Assembly (NCBI RefSeq): GCF_037392515.1
Contig: NC_090291.1
Coordinates: 15,775,501-15,839,500 of the forward strand
Direction: 5' to 3'
Source: Haliotis asinina
Taxonomy: Eukaryota; Mollusca; Gastropoda; Lepetellida; Haliotidae
DNA: 64,000 nt
This document shows, piece after piece, positions 1-11,019 of the stretch. The position numbers and the translations under genes are program-made. Position 1 is the stretch's first letter. Each line of letters starts with the position of its first letter. Below the pieces are notes generated by a model, which saw only the letters and a program-made list of their open reading frames with translations, searched no databases and was not told the origin of the DNA.

Positions 1-249
1 CTATAAAAATGTCAGCTCGCTAGCGTTGATACAGAAACTGACTAAAAAAACTACGAGGGGTAATACACCTCGAGAACTTTGGTAGAATCTATTCAGGTGG
101 TGTTGTCGGCCCCGATACAGGTTCATGTCTTGACCGCATCTCAGCTCCCGGCATGTACGAGCTGTACATGTATGGTCCACCAACCATTTCCAACCGGAAG
201 TATTTATGGATACGTAGCCGGAAGTATTTGAAAATGTCTTGAAACCGTT

Positions 250-730
250 ACAATTCAAGATATCTTTAATTCATTTCAAGATATCTCTTATTCAATTCAA
301 GACATCTTCAAGTCAATTCAAGATATCTGTAAAATAATTTTAGATATCAGTAATAGCAAGAATTAATGATATCAATAATTGAATTAAAGATATCTCTAAT
401 TGAATTGAAGATATCTGTAATACATTTGTGGATATGTACCGATCATTTCAAGATATCTAGAATTGAATTCAAGATATTTTGAATTAATTTCTAATACAAT
501 TATGTACACTCTGATCATAATTGTTCTGCAGATATCTTTAAAACATTTAGAGATGTCACGAAATATGTTCTTGGTTTCACTATAACATTTTGAGATATCA
601 GTAATTCTATTTTGGATATGTGAAATTAAGTAGAGATATCTTCAATTATTTACAGATATCTTTAAATCATTATTTATATCTTTAAATGCAATGCAGATAT
701 ATTTAAAACAACTGAAGATATCTGTAATTC
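250..730. repeat. 21-bp tandem array rich in GATATC palindromes
   Basis: About twenty degenerate units of a 21-bp AT-rich repeat, core AGATATCTNTAATT. GATATC or a close variant begins at 259, 280, 301, 322, 343, then 389, 410, 431, 452, 473, and again at 531, 552, 594, 615, 635, 655, 696 and 717. The step is 21 (rarely 20), with one 25-base slip around 368. It ends about 950 bases before the MATCAP start codon. The units are too diverged for recent expansion. Confidence 0.9.
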
Positions 731-1681
731 CTGAATAAATGTGAAAACGGCTTGCCATACGTGTGCATCACCTGGAAGCGAGCGTAAGCTAAATCGCATT
801 CGGAATCGTTCGGGTACGAACCTTTTTGAGATAAAAAGTTCAAAAGGTATGTGCGAATGTGCACTTTCGCGATTTGGTAAGCTGTGTTCTGATTGGTCAA
901 TCTCAAAGGTTACCTGACGCGACCTCCCATAAGGTTTTTGTTAGACTCAGTGGTGGGGTGTAACGAAAAGTACTGAGACTAACTTTACTTAGACTATCGA
1001 TCTGATTTGGAATCGCAAACGTGCGTGTTTGTCATTTGCCGCTTTCCATTACATGATCCAAGGGCAATAACTCTTCTACGCGCACTGTTAACTTCCTGTG
1101 AGTTGCCAGGGCGATGACAAACAGGAAAATATGGCTGCCGAAAGTAATGTTTACGTTTGCCACAATATCTGAATGACATGTTTTTTAAATGAACAATACT
1201 GGGGCATTATGTGAAATGACAGCAATAGAAATTTTACTGGGTTATTCAACGAAATGTACAAGAGTAGTTAGTTTTTGTTAAGCTTGAGGCACAATCTTGT
1301 CTTAACCCCGGTTGTCAGCAGGCCGATTAATTGTTGAGTGGACGACACAAATCTTTAGACGACGATTCGTTTTTCCCTTCATGAGAAATGACACTGACAA
1401 CGTGTTTCAACAAAATGACTTTGGTTTTGACAACCGATGGACATATATGATTTGGTTCATTTAGTCCTCGTATCTATCAGCTGGAGTTATTTTAATATTT
1501 ATAATATTAATTCGGCAAATTCGCCATTTGTCATGTTTCATTGTGAGCTGCAAAATATATTGTACTGTTTTAGGTTGTGTATGTTTGTTTAGCATACATA
1601 GTATTCCGTTTCTAAGGGAGAGAATGAGAATTAATTGTTCGCTTAGAAATGCTATAATATTGTAAATCTGACAGTATTTCA
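731..1681 (+). promoter_or_regulatory. Upstream region / probable promoter of the MATCAP gene
   Basis: Non-coding stretch with more CpG than its surroundings. Visible sites are an inverted CCAAT box (ATTGGTCAAT, about 892-901), a half X-box-like GTTGCCAGGGCGA (1102-1114) and ATATGGCTGCCG near 1130, which resembles the YY1 site often found at animal transcription starts. A copy of the AAGGGAGATAACTC-type motif lies at 1060-1074. The start site itself cannot be read from sequence. The 5' untranslated region probably fills the AT-rich part up to 1681. Confidence 0.4.
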
Positions 1682-4600
1682 ATGGCGAGTGACATCCATG
1701 GACCCTTGAGACAGATACAGTCTGCAAACTATCTCGATTTAGTGACTGTCCCTGAAGTCAGTTACAGCAAAGTGCCATCTGAAACAGGCAGCAGAAAGAA
1801 AAAGAGGAAAAAACTGTTAAGGAAACGACAGTCACTAGTATCTTCAAGTTACACTGATGTTTCGCATGAAATGGCTAGTTCATTTGAAAGTAGTGGAGAA
1901 AATGGAGAATCTTATTCCTCAAAAACGAGATTACCTGGAATCAATCGAGAAGCCACACCTAATAGAATCAATATATTGTCTTCACCTAATCCTCGACAGC
2001 CAGGGCAAGTTGTTTCATCCCAAGCGCATGAACGTCGAAAAAAGGTTCCATTGTTAGCAGCAATCAAACCAGAAAATGAACGTGCGGAGAAAGATCGCTT
2101 CATGAGAGCCAACTTCAACTATAACCCACTGTTTATCTACCGAACCCCAGCTGAACCAGAAGTGCTCAGTAGATTCACTAATCCTTCAGACAAGTATATG
2201 TCCCAGGTAAGAAATACATGTAGTAAGTTTGTTTGTTGTTTAACTCTGCTCTCATCAATATTCAAGGTACGAAATAATTTGTTTGTTGTTTAACACCACA
2301 CTTAGTGATAGGGTAAGGATTAGTAGTACTGACATTCAGTTGAGATTAAGGCAGGTTCGGCAATATGTCTGCAAACAATAAAAATAATTCATATTTAAAT
2401 CTTTATTAGTCTTGTTATGAGAGAAAAATTAGTCAAATCCATATTACATGCTATATTGTATTAAAATGAGCTGGTAATTTTTTAATAATAAATTTTAGAG
2501 TATTTAATAACATAATCTGTTGACTTATACGGAATATCAGCCTTTGGACAGGTCTAGCTTTATCTCTGCTTCTTCGTCAGAATTTCAGTTGTATTTTTCT
2601 TAAATGATTTGGGATACCATGCTTTATCACATTTATGAATAAGTATGCCATCTATATTTTCCATTATACATTAGAAACTGGACCCTTTTCAAATATTTTA
2701 CTTACATGATGTACATAAGCATGACAAGAATCTGCCTCAGGACTATGAATTCTACTGAAACAACAAAACATTTCATCAGGGGACACAAAATTTGTGTTTT
2801 TGCATTTATGATCCATTACGAGTACCATTAAACTGGACAATTCTCGTTGTAATGTGCTGGTAATATGTGTCATAATACAAATGGACAGGAATATATATTC
2901 CAAAGTTTAAGAGAGTTTGTTGATATGTGGGTCCATTAGCTCTCAACTGTGAAGTGGTTTATCAGTTGAACCATGTTTGATAGAGCCTTTTGATTTTCTT
3001 CACCAGTTGGGGTGAGAGAGTGAGTTTAGTGTCATGCAGCACTCATCAATATTCCAGCTGTAATGGTGGCACTCTGTATGTAATCGAGTCTGGACTGGAC
3101 AATCCAGTGATCAACAACATAAGCATCAATCTGCACAACATGAATACAATGACATGTGTCAACCAAGTCAGCATACCCAATCACCCAATCCAATTGTTGT
3201 CTGTAAAGAGTCTTACAACAAGGATGGGTTACTGAAAATCAATTCTAACCTGGACCCGGATCTCATCTGTTGGGATATCAGTGCACAGGCAAAGTGTAGC
3301 GCAAAATGGGTTGCGCAGCAGAACGAAACTGACCAGTCTTCGTATATGCGATATGAAGACTGGTCAGTTTCGTTCTGCTGCGCAACCCATTTTGCGCTAC
3401 ACTTTGCCTGTGATCAGTGTGAGGAAGGAAACAGGTTTGGAAGAAAGTGTACCTGAACTAGGTATTCATACTTCATTTGATGGTAGGTGTGGGATGTGGC
3501 ATCCTCGATATATCCAAAGTATACATTCTGATAAATCTCCACTATACCCTGGATGCATCTAAGGAAGGTAATTCTTCCTGATGAAACACCTGTCAAGGGA
3601 GGTAATACACTGGCCCAAAAAAGAAACACATAGGTGAAAATCCAGTGTTAACAGTGATGCTTTAGTAACTGAAATTACACAAAAAGTAATGACATTAGAG
3701 CAATAAAAATTCACACAGGTATTGGGACATGTGTATCCAAAAACATACAGTCACTGACAGTGGTGTTGAGAGTCTGTTTTTGATGGCACGGTCACAAAGT
3801 CAGTATCTGGTGTGACTGCCAGGAGCTTCAATTATTGCTCTGCATTGCCTGGGCATAGACTGTATAAGACGTCAGATCAGCCGTTAGGGGATTCTTCTCC
3901 ACTCATCCTGCAACACATCGACAAGCTGTGGATGTGTCTGTGGTTGCGGCTGTCGGCGTTGTACACATTGATCCAATTGGTCCCATAAATGTTGAAATGG
4001 GTTATGATCTGGAGATTTTGAAGGCCATGGGAGAACTGAAATGTTGTTGATGGTAAGGAAATATGTTGTAATGCGTGCTGTATGCAGTCTTGCATTGTCA
4101 TGCTGGAAAATTTCTCTTCTAGCATCAATTACAGGAATAATATGACGTACCAGGATTTCCTCACAATAGCGCACAGCATTTAAATTCTCTTGGACATGGA
4201 CCAGCTCTGTTCTGTCATTCACAGATATGCCTGCCCACATCATTACATCTCCGTCGACGTGTCTGTCGACCTCACGAACACACGGTTTAACTTATCTTTC
4301 ACTACGACATCTGTAAATCTTCATCCTGCCATATTGCTGATACAATAAACCGTGACTCATCACTGAACCAGATCCTCCTCCAGCTCAAAAGGGTCCATGG
4401 CCAAACGTTCCTGCTCCATTGAAGACGTGCACGATGATGGTGTTGTCACAGAACAGGTCCTGTATGTGGTCGCATCGGTCAGATTCCATGCTCTCTTAGA
4501 CCATTCCTGATGGTTTGTGCAGAGACTCGATGCAGCCCAGGAACATTGTTGGCGGTGTACGCTGCAGGGATGGTTTGAATTTGCAGATGAAGCAGCCTTG

Positions 4601-7600
4601 CGCTGGAGTTGTCACCCTTGGTCTCTCACTCCTAGGACTTCTTTGGTCTAGTTGTGCTGCATGTACCACTGCCTGAGACGAGAAATCGTACTCTGACTCA
4701 CGTTTAGATATCTGGCAACTGAGGACTGGCTTTCTCCAGCTTCCAAGTGTCCAATGGCTCTGTTTCTGCTTTCTTCGTTTAGTCGTATCCCGTATTTGCA
4801 TGTGCATCACGCTTTTAGATTTTTCTACATGCAGATTATAGGGGGATTTTTTCTAGGCAAATAATCACCAAAGGCTGTGTTTTTGCGTGTGTTGGATTGT
4901 ATGGGCTATATTCACACTTAATATTAACAATGACAGTCATTCCATGCCTTTTTTTTGTCAAAATAATCTACTTTGAAGATCAGAATTCAGTTACGCAATT
5001 CTATTTTGGGCCAGTGTAAGTTTATCAGGCTGAGCCGTAGATGCATCCATGGTATAGTGGTGATTTGTCAGAATGTATACCCGGAGATATCGAGGATTGG
5101 GATGTGGTTGGGGGAAACAATATGCTAAGGTAATCATGGACGATGTAAAGTCAGCTACAGAGATGGAGTTGGGTTTGCTTGGATGAAAGAATAACTGTTA
5201 AGTTCTTCTGCCAATATATATGCATATCATTTAATGGATTTTTTATGACAATTTCAGGCCAAGTTGATCATGGACATAGCCATACAGCGTTATGGCAGCT
5301 ATGAAATATTTGAGGAACAGAGTGGAGGTCGCATTCTCACAAGGCCTCAGATTTTGTGTCTTGTCAAGCGTTTCTTACGAAAGGAGGACCTTGAGTCTGA
5401 GATTTGTCTAAACCTCAGCGAGGATCTTATTTCTCGTGGGTCCATGACAAGGTCAAAGGGCAGGCCAGTGCTGAATGTACGTGTAGTGAACCTGCGAGAG
5501 CAGTGGGCAGAGGGATTGCTCCGACACGAAATCGGTAAGACAGGCTTAAAATTTGTTCTAAACATGTTTCTGTGTTTGTTGTTTACTACTGCACTTAGTA
5601 ATATCCCAACCCTAAGGCAGTCTGTAAATAATGAAGTCTAATCCAGTGACCAACATCATGAACATCAATCTTTACAATTGAGATACACTTGACTTGTATT
5701 AACCAAATCAGCAACCTGGACTTATGTCACCTGACCAAGTCCTTCACCTTTTTCAACAATCATGGGTTGGTGAATATCAATGCTAGCCCCAGTCTTAACG
5801 AGCATTAAAACATATTTATATTGATTTGAATAAACAAAACTATTAACATATTTTATAACAAATATGATTGAAAAATAACTTCATTTGTTGAATAACATTT
5901 ACATAATTTATAGCATTTACTCAAAACATTACAATGTAATTGTAAAACCAACTATCACAAGATTCACTAGATCATTTCGAACTTTTATAACAGGGCTGGG
6001 ATTCAAATGTGTGCTTTACCTTTACTGATCAGCAAAAAAAATACAAGTTTAAAAAATGAAATCTCATAAAAGTAGGCTTTCATGTTTATGTCTTCTGTTT
6101 AAAAACTTGACAAATATCCAGAGTGGCGTTTCAGTATGTTTATCCTCAATTGTAGACTCATGTAATTCAGAAAGAACCCTTTACTTCCCATTTTATCATG
6201 GACATTTATCAATACTAGAATAGAGGTATTATGTTATTATAATCAAGTACTGTTATTTTCTTAATTGTCAGGAACCCATTATCTGCGCAGTCTGAACAAC
6301 CGCTACCAGCCCTGGAACAACTTCAAGACAAGACGGGAGCTGGGGCTAAAGCCTCTCAACCCCACAGAGGAGGGTCTGGCCTCCCTCCACAGCGTCCTGT
6401 TTCGCCCCGACCCTTCCCTGTGGCGTGCTGCACTCCTCTACTACACTGCATTCAAGGCATCTGAGATGTCATTCAAGGAACTGTTCCGAGACCTAGGTCA
6501 ATTTGTCCATGACCCTAACGTCAGATGGGACTACTGTATACGAGCAAAGCGAGGACAGGTGGACACGTCACTTCCAGGTAAGGATGTTTTTTGAAGGTGT
6601 GAACATGATTCAGTTCATTAAGCTGCTATACTGAGTCTACTGCTGGACATGTATGAGATGAGCCAGCGCAGTGAACCCGTTTGTGACAAGCAGGCAGGGC
6701 AAGTAATCGGGACGAATGCACTTGGTTGCTACAGGTAGATTGGTGATTAAGCATGTGCAAAACATGCTGACCGTGGTGTGAAATCAATTCTGCTACTGTT
6801 TAACATGTGTCTCATAAAGCAATTTAGTTCAGCAAGACACCATCATGACACGATTCACTCAAGCAAATAAAACTTTTCAATATTTAGAGGACAACAACCT
6901 GTTTCCCTTTTGTTTCAAATGGATTGTTCTGGAAGGTGTTCTCATATATGCAAATTTGGGTCATTTGTTAGGATATGGCTCATCAAATACTTGTCAAGCA
7001 GTAATTAACCACATTAGGAGGTCGTTAGCTGAACCTTTTGAACTGACCAGAACACAGAAATGCATTTTATGTGATGAATATACTCGTAGAATTTTCTGAA
7101 AAGTCCATTTCTTCGCTGATTTAGTTCAGATTTGAAGTATGTGTTAATCATAACATATAAATACAATATATGATTACAAAAGTCTAATTAATTAATTTAA
7201 TTTTTATTAATTAATTAATTAATTTATTTATTTATTATTTTAATTTAATTTTTTAAAATTATCTTCCAAATAGAGATTTGAACCCCAGTGGATGGAATAT
7301 TGCAAAAAGCGTCTTAAACTATACTCACTCACTCATTGACTTGTGTCCATGCAAAGTAAGTAAGTGTATGATGTATTTATTTTTTATATTGAACCATTTC
7401 ACTGCCAGGATGGTGTGTGTGAGTTCTAGTATGATTGTCCATTAATTTTAATAAGTTGACAATAAAGATGAAAACATGCAGCAGACTTTGATAATGTGAA
7501 GATGTCTGAGAACCAAGACTGTTTCGTATTTGAGTTTAATTCTTTGAAATGTATTTATTGTCATGTTTCAGGTGGGTTTTGCAAGGACCAAGTCTACCTG

Positions 7601-7828
7601 GAAGGTGCTCTTCAGATCCTAAAGCGTCGACGCACGATAAACTTCAGCCTGCTACTGAAACTGGGGAAGATCGCCCATGAAGATATTGAAATGCTGGAGG
7701 AGTACGCTGACCTTGAGAACACCCGCATCCCCAACTTCATGCACAACATGACTATCTACAGACAACACGTTGACCGCATTGCCCAGTGTAATGGCTTGAC
7801 CGACCAGGTCCTGGCTGATGTGGACTGA
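1682..7828 (+). CDS. MATCAP: MATCAP-type microtubule-associated tyrosine carboxypeptidase (KIAA0895/KIAA0895L family), 4 exons
   Basis: Coding exons 1682-2206, 5258-5534, 6272-6577 and 7572-7828 join in frame through GT..AG introns to give 454 residues; human relatives are about 470-520. Family knowledge: MATCAP enzymes are zinc peptidases that remove the C-terminal tyrosine of alpha-tubulin (detyrosination) on microtubules. Seen here: a basic N-terminal stretch (residues 38-49, RKKKRKKLLRKR), a long low-complexity lead, then the catalytic domain from about residue 176. The zinc motif HEIGTH is at 265-270, its Gly codon split by intron 2. The TEEGLA motif at 299-304 probably supplies the third zinc ligand. 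The stretches LHSVLFR, WRAALLYYT, RAKRGQVDTSLPG and FCKDQVYL are family signatures. The start is the first ATG of the long exon 1 frame. Intron 1 (3 kb) is full of transposons. No catalytic residue appears to be missing. Confidence 0.93.
3018..3250 (-). repeat. SINE family B copy (intron 1 of MATCAP)
   Basis: Reverse-oriented, diverged copy of the repeat whose consensus contains GATCACTGGATTGTCTGG and GGAATATTGCTGAG. The tail GAGTGAGTTTAGT lies at its left end. Confidence 0.8.
3284..3412. mobile_element. 129-bp hairpin MITE with 58-bp perfect inverted repeats
   Basis: Bases 3284-3341 are the exact reverse complement of 3355-3412, separated by 13 bases. The outermost bases are CACAGGCAAAG. 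A 7-bp direct repeat ATCAGTG (3277-3283 and 3413-3419) flanks it, as expected of a target-site duplication. No coding capacity. Perfect arm identity suggests recent arrival or gene conversion between arms. The transposase family is undetermined; hAT, P and related groups make 8-bp duplications. Confidence 0.85.
3501..5097. repeat. Older hairpin repeat interrupted by the Tc1-like element
   Basis: Left arm about 3501-3586 and right arm about 5024-5097 are inverted copies with scattered mismatches. Both contain GTATACATTCTGA, CCACTATACC and GGATGCATCTA. Removing the 1409-bp Tc1-like element leaves a foldback of roughly 190 bp whose loop carries the TA target. Confidence 0.7.
3608..5016 (-). mobile_element. 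Tc1/mariner-like DNA transposon, decayed, 1409 bp
   Basis: Short terminal inverted repeats CACTGGCCCAAAA / TTTTGGGCCAGTG lie inside duplicated TA dinucleotides (3606-3607 and 5017-5018). The minus strand keeps transposase remnants. The helix-turn-helix half is at about 4500-4810 (RPRVTTPAQ motif). The catalytic half is at 3884-4243, with HDNARLHTAR and NPFQHLWD. In a DD34E enzyme the last acidic residue should be Glu (NPxEHLWD); here it is Gln. The two halves are in different frames. The element is therefore inactive and lies in intron 1 of the MATCAP gene. Confidence 0.9.
5585..5790 (-). repeat. SINE family B copy, strongly diverged
   Basis: Reverse-oriented remnant: GTCTGTAAATAATGAAGTC, then a diverged form of CCAGTGATCAACAT(C)ATGA. 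It lies just after MATCAP exon 2. Confidence 0.6.
7180..7260. repeat. AT-rich low-complexity run (TTAA/TTTA repeats)
   Basis: Runs of TTAATTAATTAATT and TTTATTTATTTATT in MATCAP intron 3. They are followed at about 7285-7345 by a tail scrap of the SINE families (GGAATATTGC ... ACTCACTCACTC). Confidence 0.8.
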
Positions 7829-8859
7829 TTGGATACTGATATCAGAAAATACAGACGTTGATGAGAACAATTAATTATTCAAATTGAAAAGGAGCCCAAG
7901 TGAGCTGGGATATCTAAAACAAAGATTTTCTTTTTGGTTTACATTTTTAGCCAATAAAAACAATATAATTTAATTTTTTGAGCAGGGAAAATATATGGAA
8001 GGTAGATCCTTAAAACAAGTTATAAACTTGGTCAAAAAATTTAAAAATCCTGAGTAGTCTTAAAATAATTGAACAGCAGATATATTGAAATATTTTCAAT
8101 TGTACCTAGTAGTTTCATTTGAACTTGGAATACCTCTACTTTTGATGCATACTTGTTCAGATTTGTTTTATTTAGAGATTTGTGGTATATATACACAAAC
8201 TGCTCAGAGCAAACAGTGCCAGACAATCGTTTAATACAAGATTAGTTTAACATGGGTTAGTTAGTTTGTTAGAAGTATCACTTACAAAGAAAGTAGTCAG
8301 AAAGAGGGGAATGTTAGTATTTCTGTTGGTCACAACCGATACATAAGTATATGCATTTGCACATTCATGTATTTTGCTGATTATGATCCTCAGGCCATAA
8401 ACCGAACCTCATAGTTGTCATTTTCCAGACATCTTGGCCTGTGATTGTGCCTAGATGAGAATACTACCGTATGTTGATAATCATGTCTATTAAAGTATGT
8501 ACAGTGCATTGAAAATGTCTTTCATTAAACTTAATTAAAAATCAAACATTGCAAAAATATATCTAAACTTTGCTAAATAGATTTCTTTATCAAATGATAA
8601 TTATATGGATATTTTCTGTGAATGGGTACTTCACTCCAAATTTTGACAGCCCCTGCACAGAAAATGTCAGTTAGATTTTGTGCATTTATCTTTTTTCTCA
8701 ACCCTGGATATTGAAAGAATTTCTTCCTTTCACAAAACTGAAATATTTAATGATTTTACCTAAATTTGAAAATTGTACAGGTTGTTATTCCTGTTGTTAT
8801 TATTGTTGTATCTTGAACTAAACATTTAGAACTTGTCCTCTGCAACCTGAAACATCAGA
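7829..8859 (+). other. MATCAP 3' untranslated region and AT-rich flank
   Basis: A polyadenylation signal AATAAA is at 7953-7958, about 125 bases after the stop codon. Further ATTAAA-type hexamers follow near 8520. Nothing else is recognised; the stretch is AT-rich. Confidence 0.45.
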
Positions 8860-9006
8860 ATGCCACCCCACATTTTATCGCAACCTTTGCTCAGTGGATG
8901 TTCATGCTATGCTTTCCAAAGAAGACAAGCAGCTGGAAAACAGAAAAATGAGGAACTGTTTCAATGGAGCAGTGACTCAGACGACTACATGGACAGTGAT
9001 GAATGA
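8860..9006 (+). other. Unrecognised 48-codon ORF with a very acidic end
   Basis: A short ATG-to-stop frame on the MATCAP strand, beginning MPPHILSQPLL and ending WSSDSDDYMDSDE. The acidic, Ser/Asp-rich tail looks like protein rather than random translation. There is no recognised domain and no clear promoter. It could be a terminal-exon scrap, a transposon remnant or chance. Confidence 0.2.
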
Positions 9007-10316
9007 GTTTTTGTAATCATGACATGAATATCATGTAGCAGTATAGCATGAACTTGGGAGGCCAAGATTACTGTTGTTACCATGATGTTTAATACATCAT
9101 TAACAGAAAACCCAAAGCATTATGTACAGTCGGAGCTGTCAAAACCAGCATCTGTCCAATCTGGCAAGTTATCAACACCGGTATAAACACCCCAGTCTCA
9201 TTCATGGCTTGAACATTTATCATCAGCTCTGCAATTCAGCACTTTGTCTAAACCAGATTATTTGTTCAGTTCCAATGTGTGCCGGTTTAGACAGCTTCCC
9301 CTGTATTAACTTATATTGCAGCTGGTGCAACCTGTTTTTGTATGGTGAACCAAGACTGTTAAGCAAAATTGCACCGGGTGCAATCGAGCCTTGCTCTGTC
9401 ATTCCCTCTAATTACTCTGATACACCCAAATGAGTATGTACACACTCAGGGAAACTTGTTGATATCTTATAACACAGTTGAAATGTTCCTCTCAAAACAT
9501 GAACTACAAGGAACATATGAAAATGCTCAAAATGCCAGTTGTAGACAACGCTCATTCTTGGCGATTAAATATATATAAGCAAGTCATTATGGTGTATCTT
9601 CTGGTGAATCTTGGCTATGATGTGAGTGAAAATTTGGTCAGTGTACTCCCAATCTCATTACAGTCAGGTTGTTTGCAGTTTTGATTTTAACCGTAATTGT
9701 ATGTGCACAGATCTAATTTTGGAAGTAACAAGAACTAAGATCTATTTGGAAATTTTTAGATTTTCAATAGTTTTTCAATGTTTTTTTCTGTTCTGAACGT
9801 AAGTGTACAAGTTGATGATGAGTCACTATGTAGACCATGGGTCACAGTGCATGAACTAATTTCGTTCAACATACGGTTCAAACTGTGGAAGTATGTACGC
9901 CTGACAAGGTCGAAAAGCTAGAGTCCAAGTTGGTGTTGTCTTTAAGTTACCATCTAAAGGTGCTTTAAACATGTTCTCCGAAAGATAATGAACATGTGAA
10001 CACAGTCTACCTCTGTTCAGATAGGTAGCATGCAGTATGTGTACAGGAAACAGTAGAGCTTGCACCAGTCTTCTGAGAGTCCTTGAGCCCTTTATTCAGA
10101 CAAGGTTTAACATAGATGAAGCTGCTTATCAGAGAGTGTTCAGATTGTTTTTTAATGTTTTATTATGTGCCGTGTCCAGCTAAGTAGCAACTTTTGAACT
10201 TTTGTCATCATCTCTAGATGTCCCTTTCAAGCTCAAAAACAGCCAAGACTTTAAAACATGTAATATACAATATGGACCCTGTACATGCTCCAATATGTGT
10301 GATCTGACTGTTTCTC
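9007..10316. other. Intergenic stretch, nothing recognised
   Basis: AT-rich sequence without a frame resembling a known protein and without recognisable SINE copies. Confidence 0.5.
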
Positions 10317-10318
10317 TA

Positions 10319-10610
10319 CTGGCAAACAAGGATAAGTTGGACCAGTGCCGAGAATGCGTTTACATGGCAATGAGCAAACCCATTTGGTTTAGTGAAAGGC
10401 TGAGCAGATGTTAGCTAGTGCACATGCAGTGCATGAGAATGAAATTGCCTCCGCAAATAGGTGTTTGCTGAGACAGGCAATATGCTTCACCTCGTACTAC
10501 ACTTGATCGGGGCTCTTTCACTCACAATGGCAGGCGCCAGTGGGCGGCACTTATACTTGCTAATATACGTCAGTTGTCTGGTCGCTGCTCAACTTATCCT
10601 TGTTTGCCAG
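10319..10610. mobile_element. 292-bp MITE with 21-bp perfect terminal inverted repeats and TA duplication
   Basis: The left end begins CTGGCAAACAAGGATAAG. The right end (10590-10610) is its exact reverse complement over 21 bases. TA flanks both ends (10317-10318 and 10611-10612), as for Tc1/mariner-type insertion. The interior is non-coding, so it would depend on a transposase supplied elsewhere. Confidence 0.85.
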
Positions 10611-10856
10611 TAAACCAAATTGTAATCAATTAGTATGAACCCTTTTCTGGCAAGGAACAAAACATTGTGTGACTGTCCAGATTATGCATATAAATAAATT
10701 ACTACTATAAATGAATTACTCAGGCCTGGTAACTGTTAACAAAATAATGTTATTTCCACAAACATTTGGAGCAAGCTTAGTCACAACCACTCAGTCAAGA
10801 AATTATTGATTTTTTAAAGAGTCCACTTCTTCAATGTTTTATGTAACCTAGATGTT

Positions 10857-11019
10857 GCGGGGTAGCCCAGTGGTTAAAGCGTTCACTCGTCATGCCGAAG
10901 ACCCGGGTTCAGTTCCCCACATGGGCACAATGTGTGAAGCCCATTTTCTGGTGTCCCCCACCGTGATATTGCTAGAATATTGTCAAAAGCAGCGTAAAAC
11001 TAAACTCACTCACTCACTC
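10857..11019 (+). repeat. SINE family A (tRNA-derived) copy, nearly complete
   Basis: The head GGGGTAGCCCAGTGG resembles a pol III A box, and GGGTTCAGTTCC a B box. The body CCCACATGGGCACAATGTGTG follows the family, and the tail is (ACTC)n. Confidence 0.9.
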
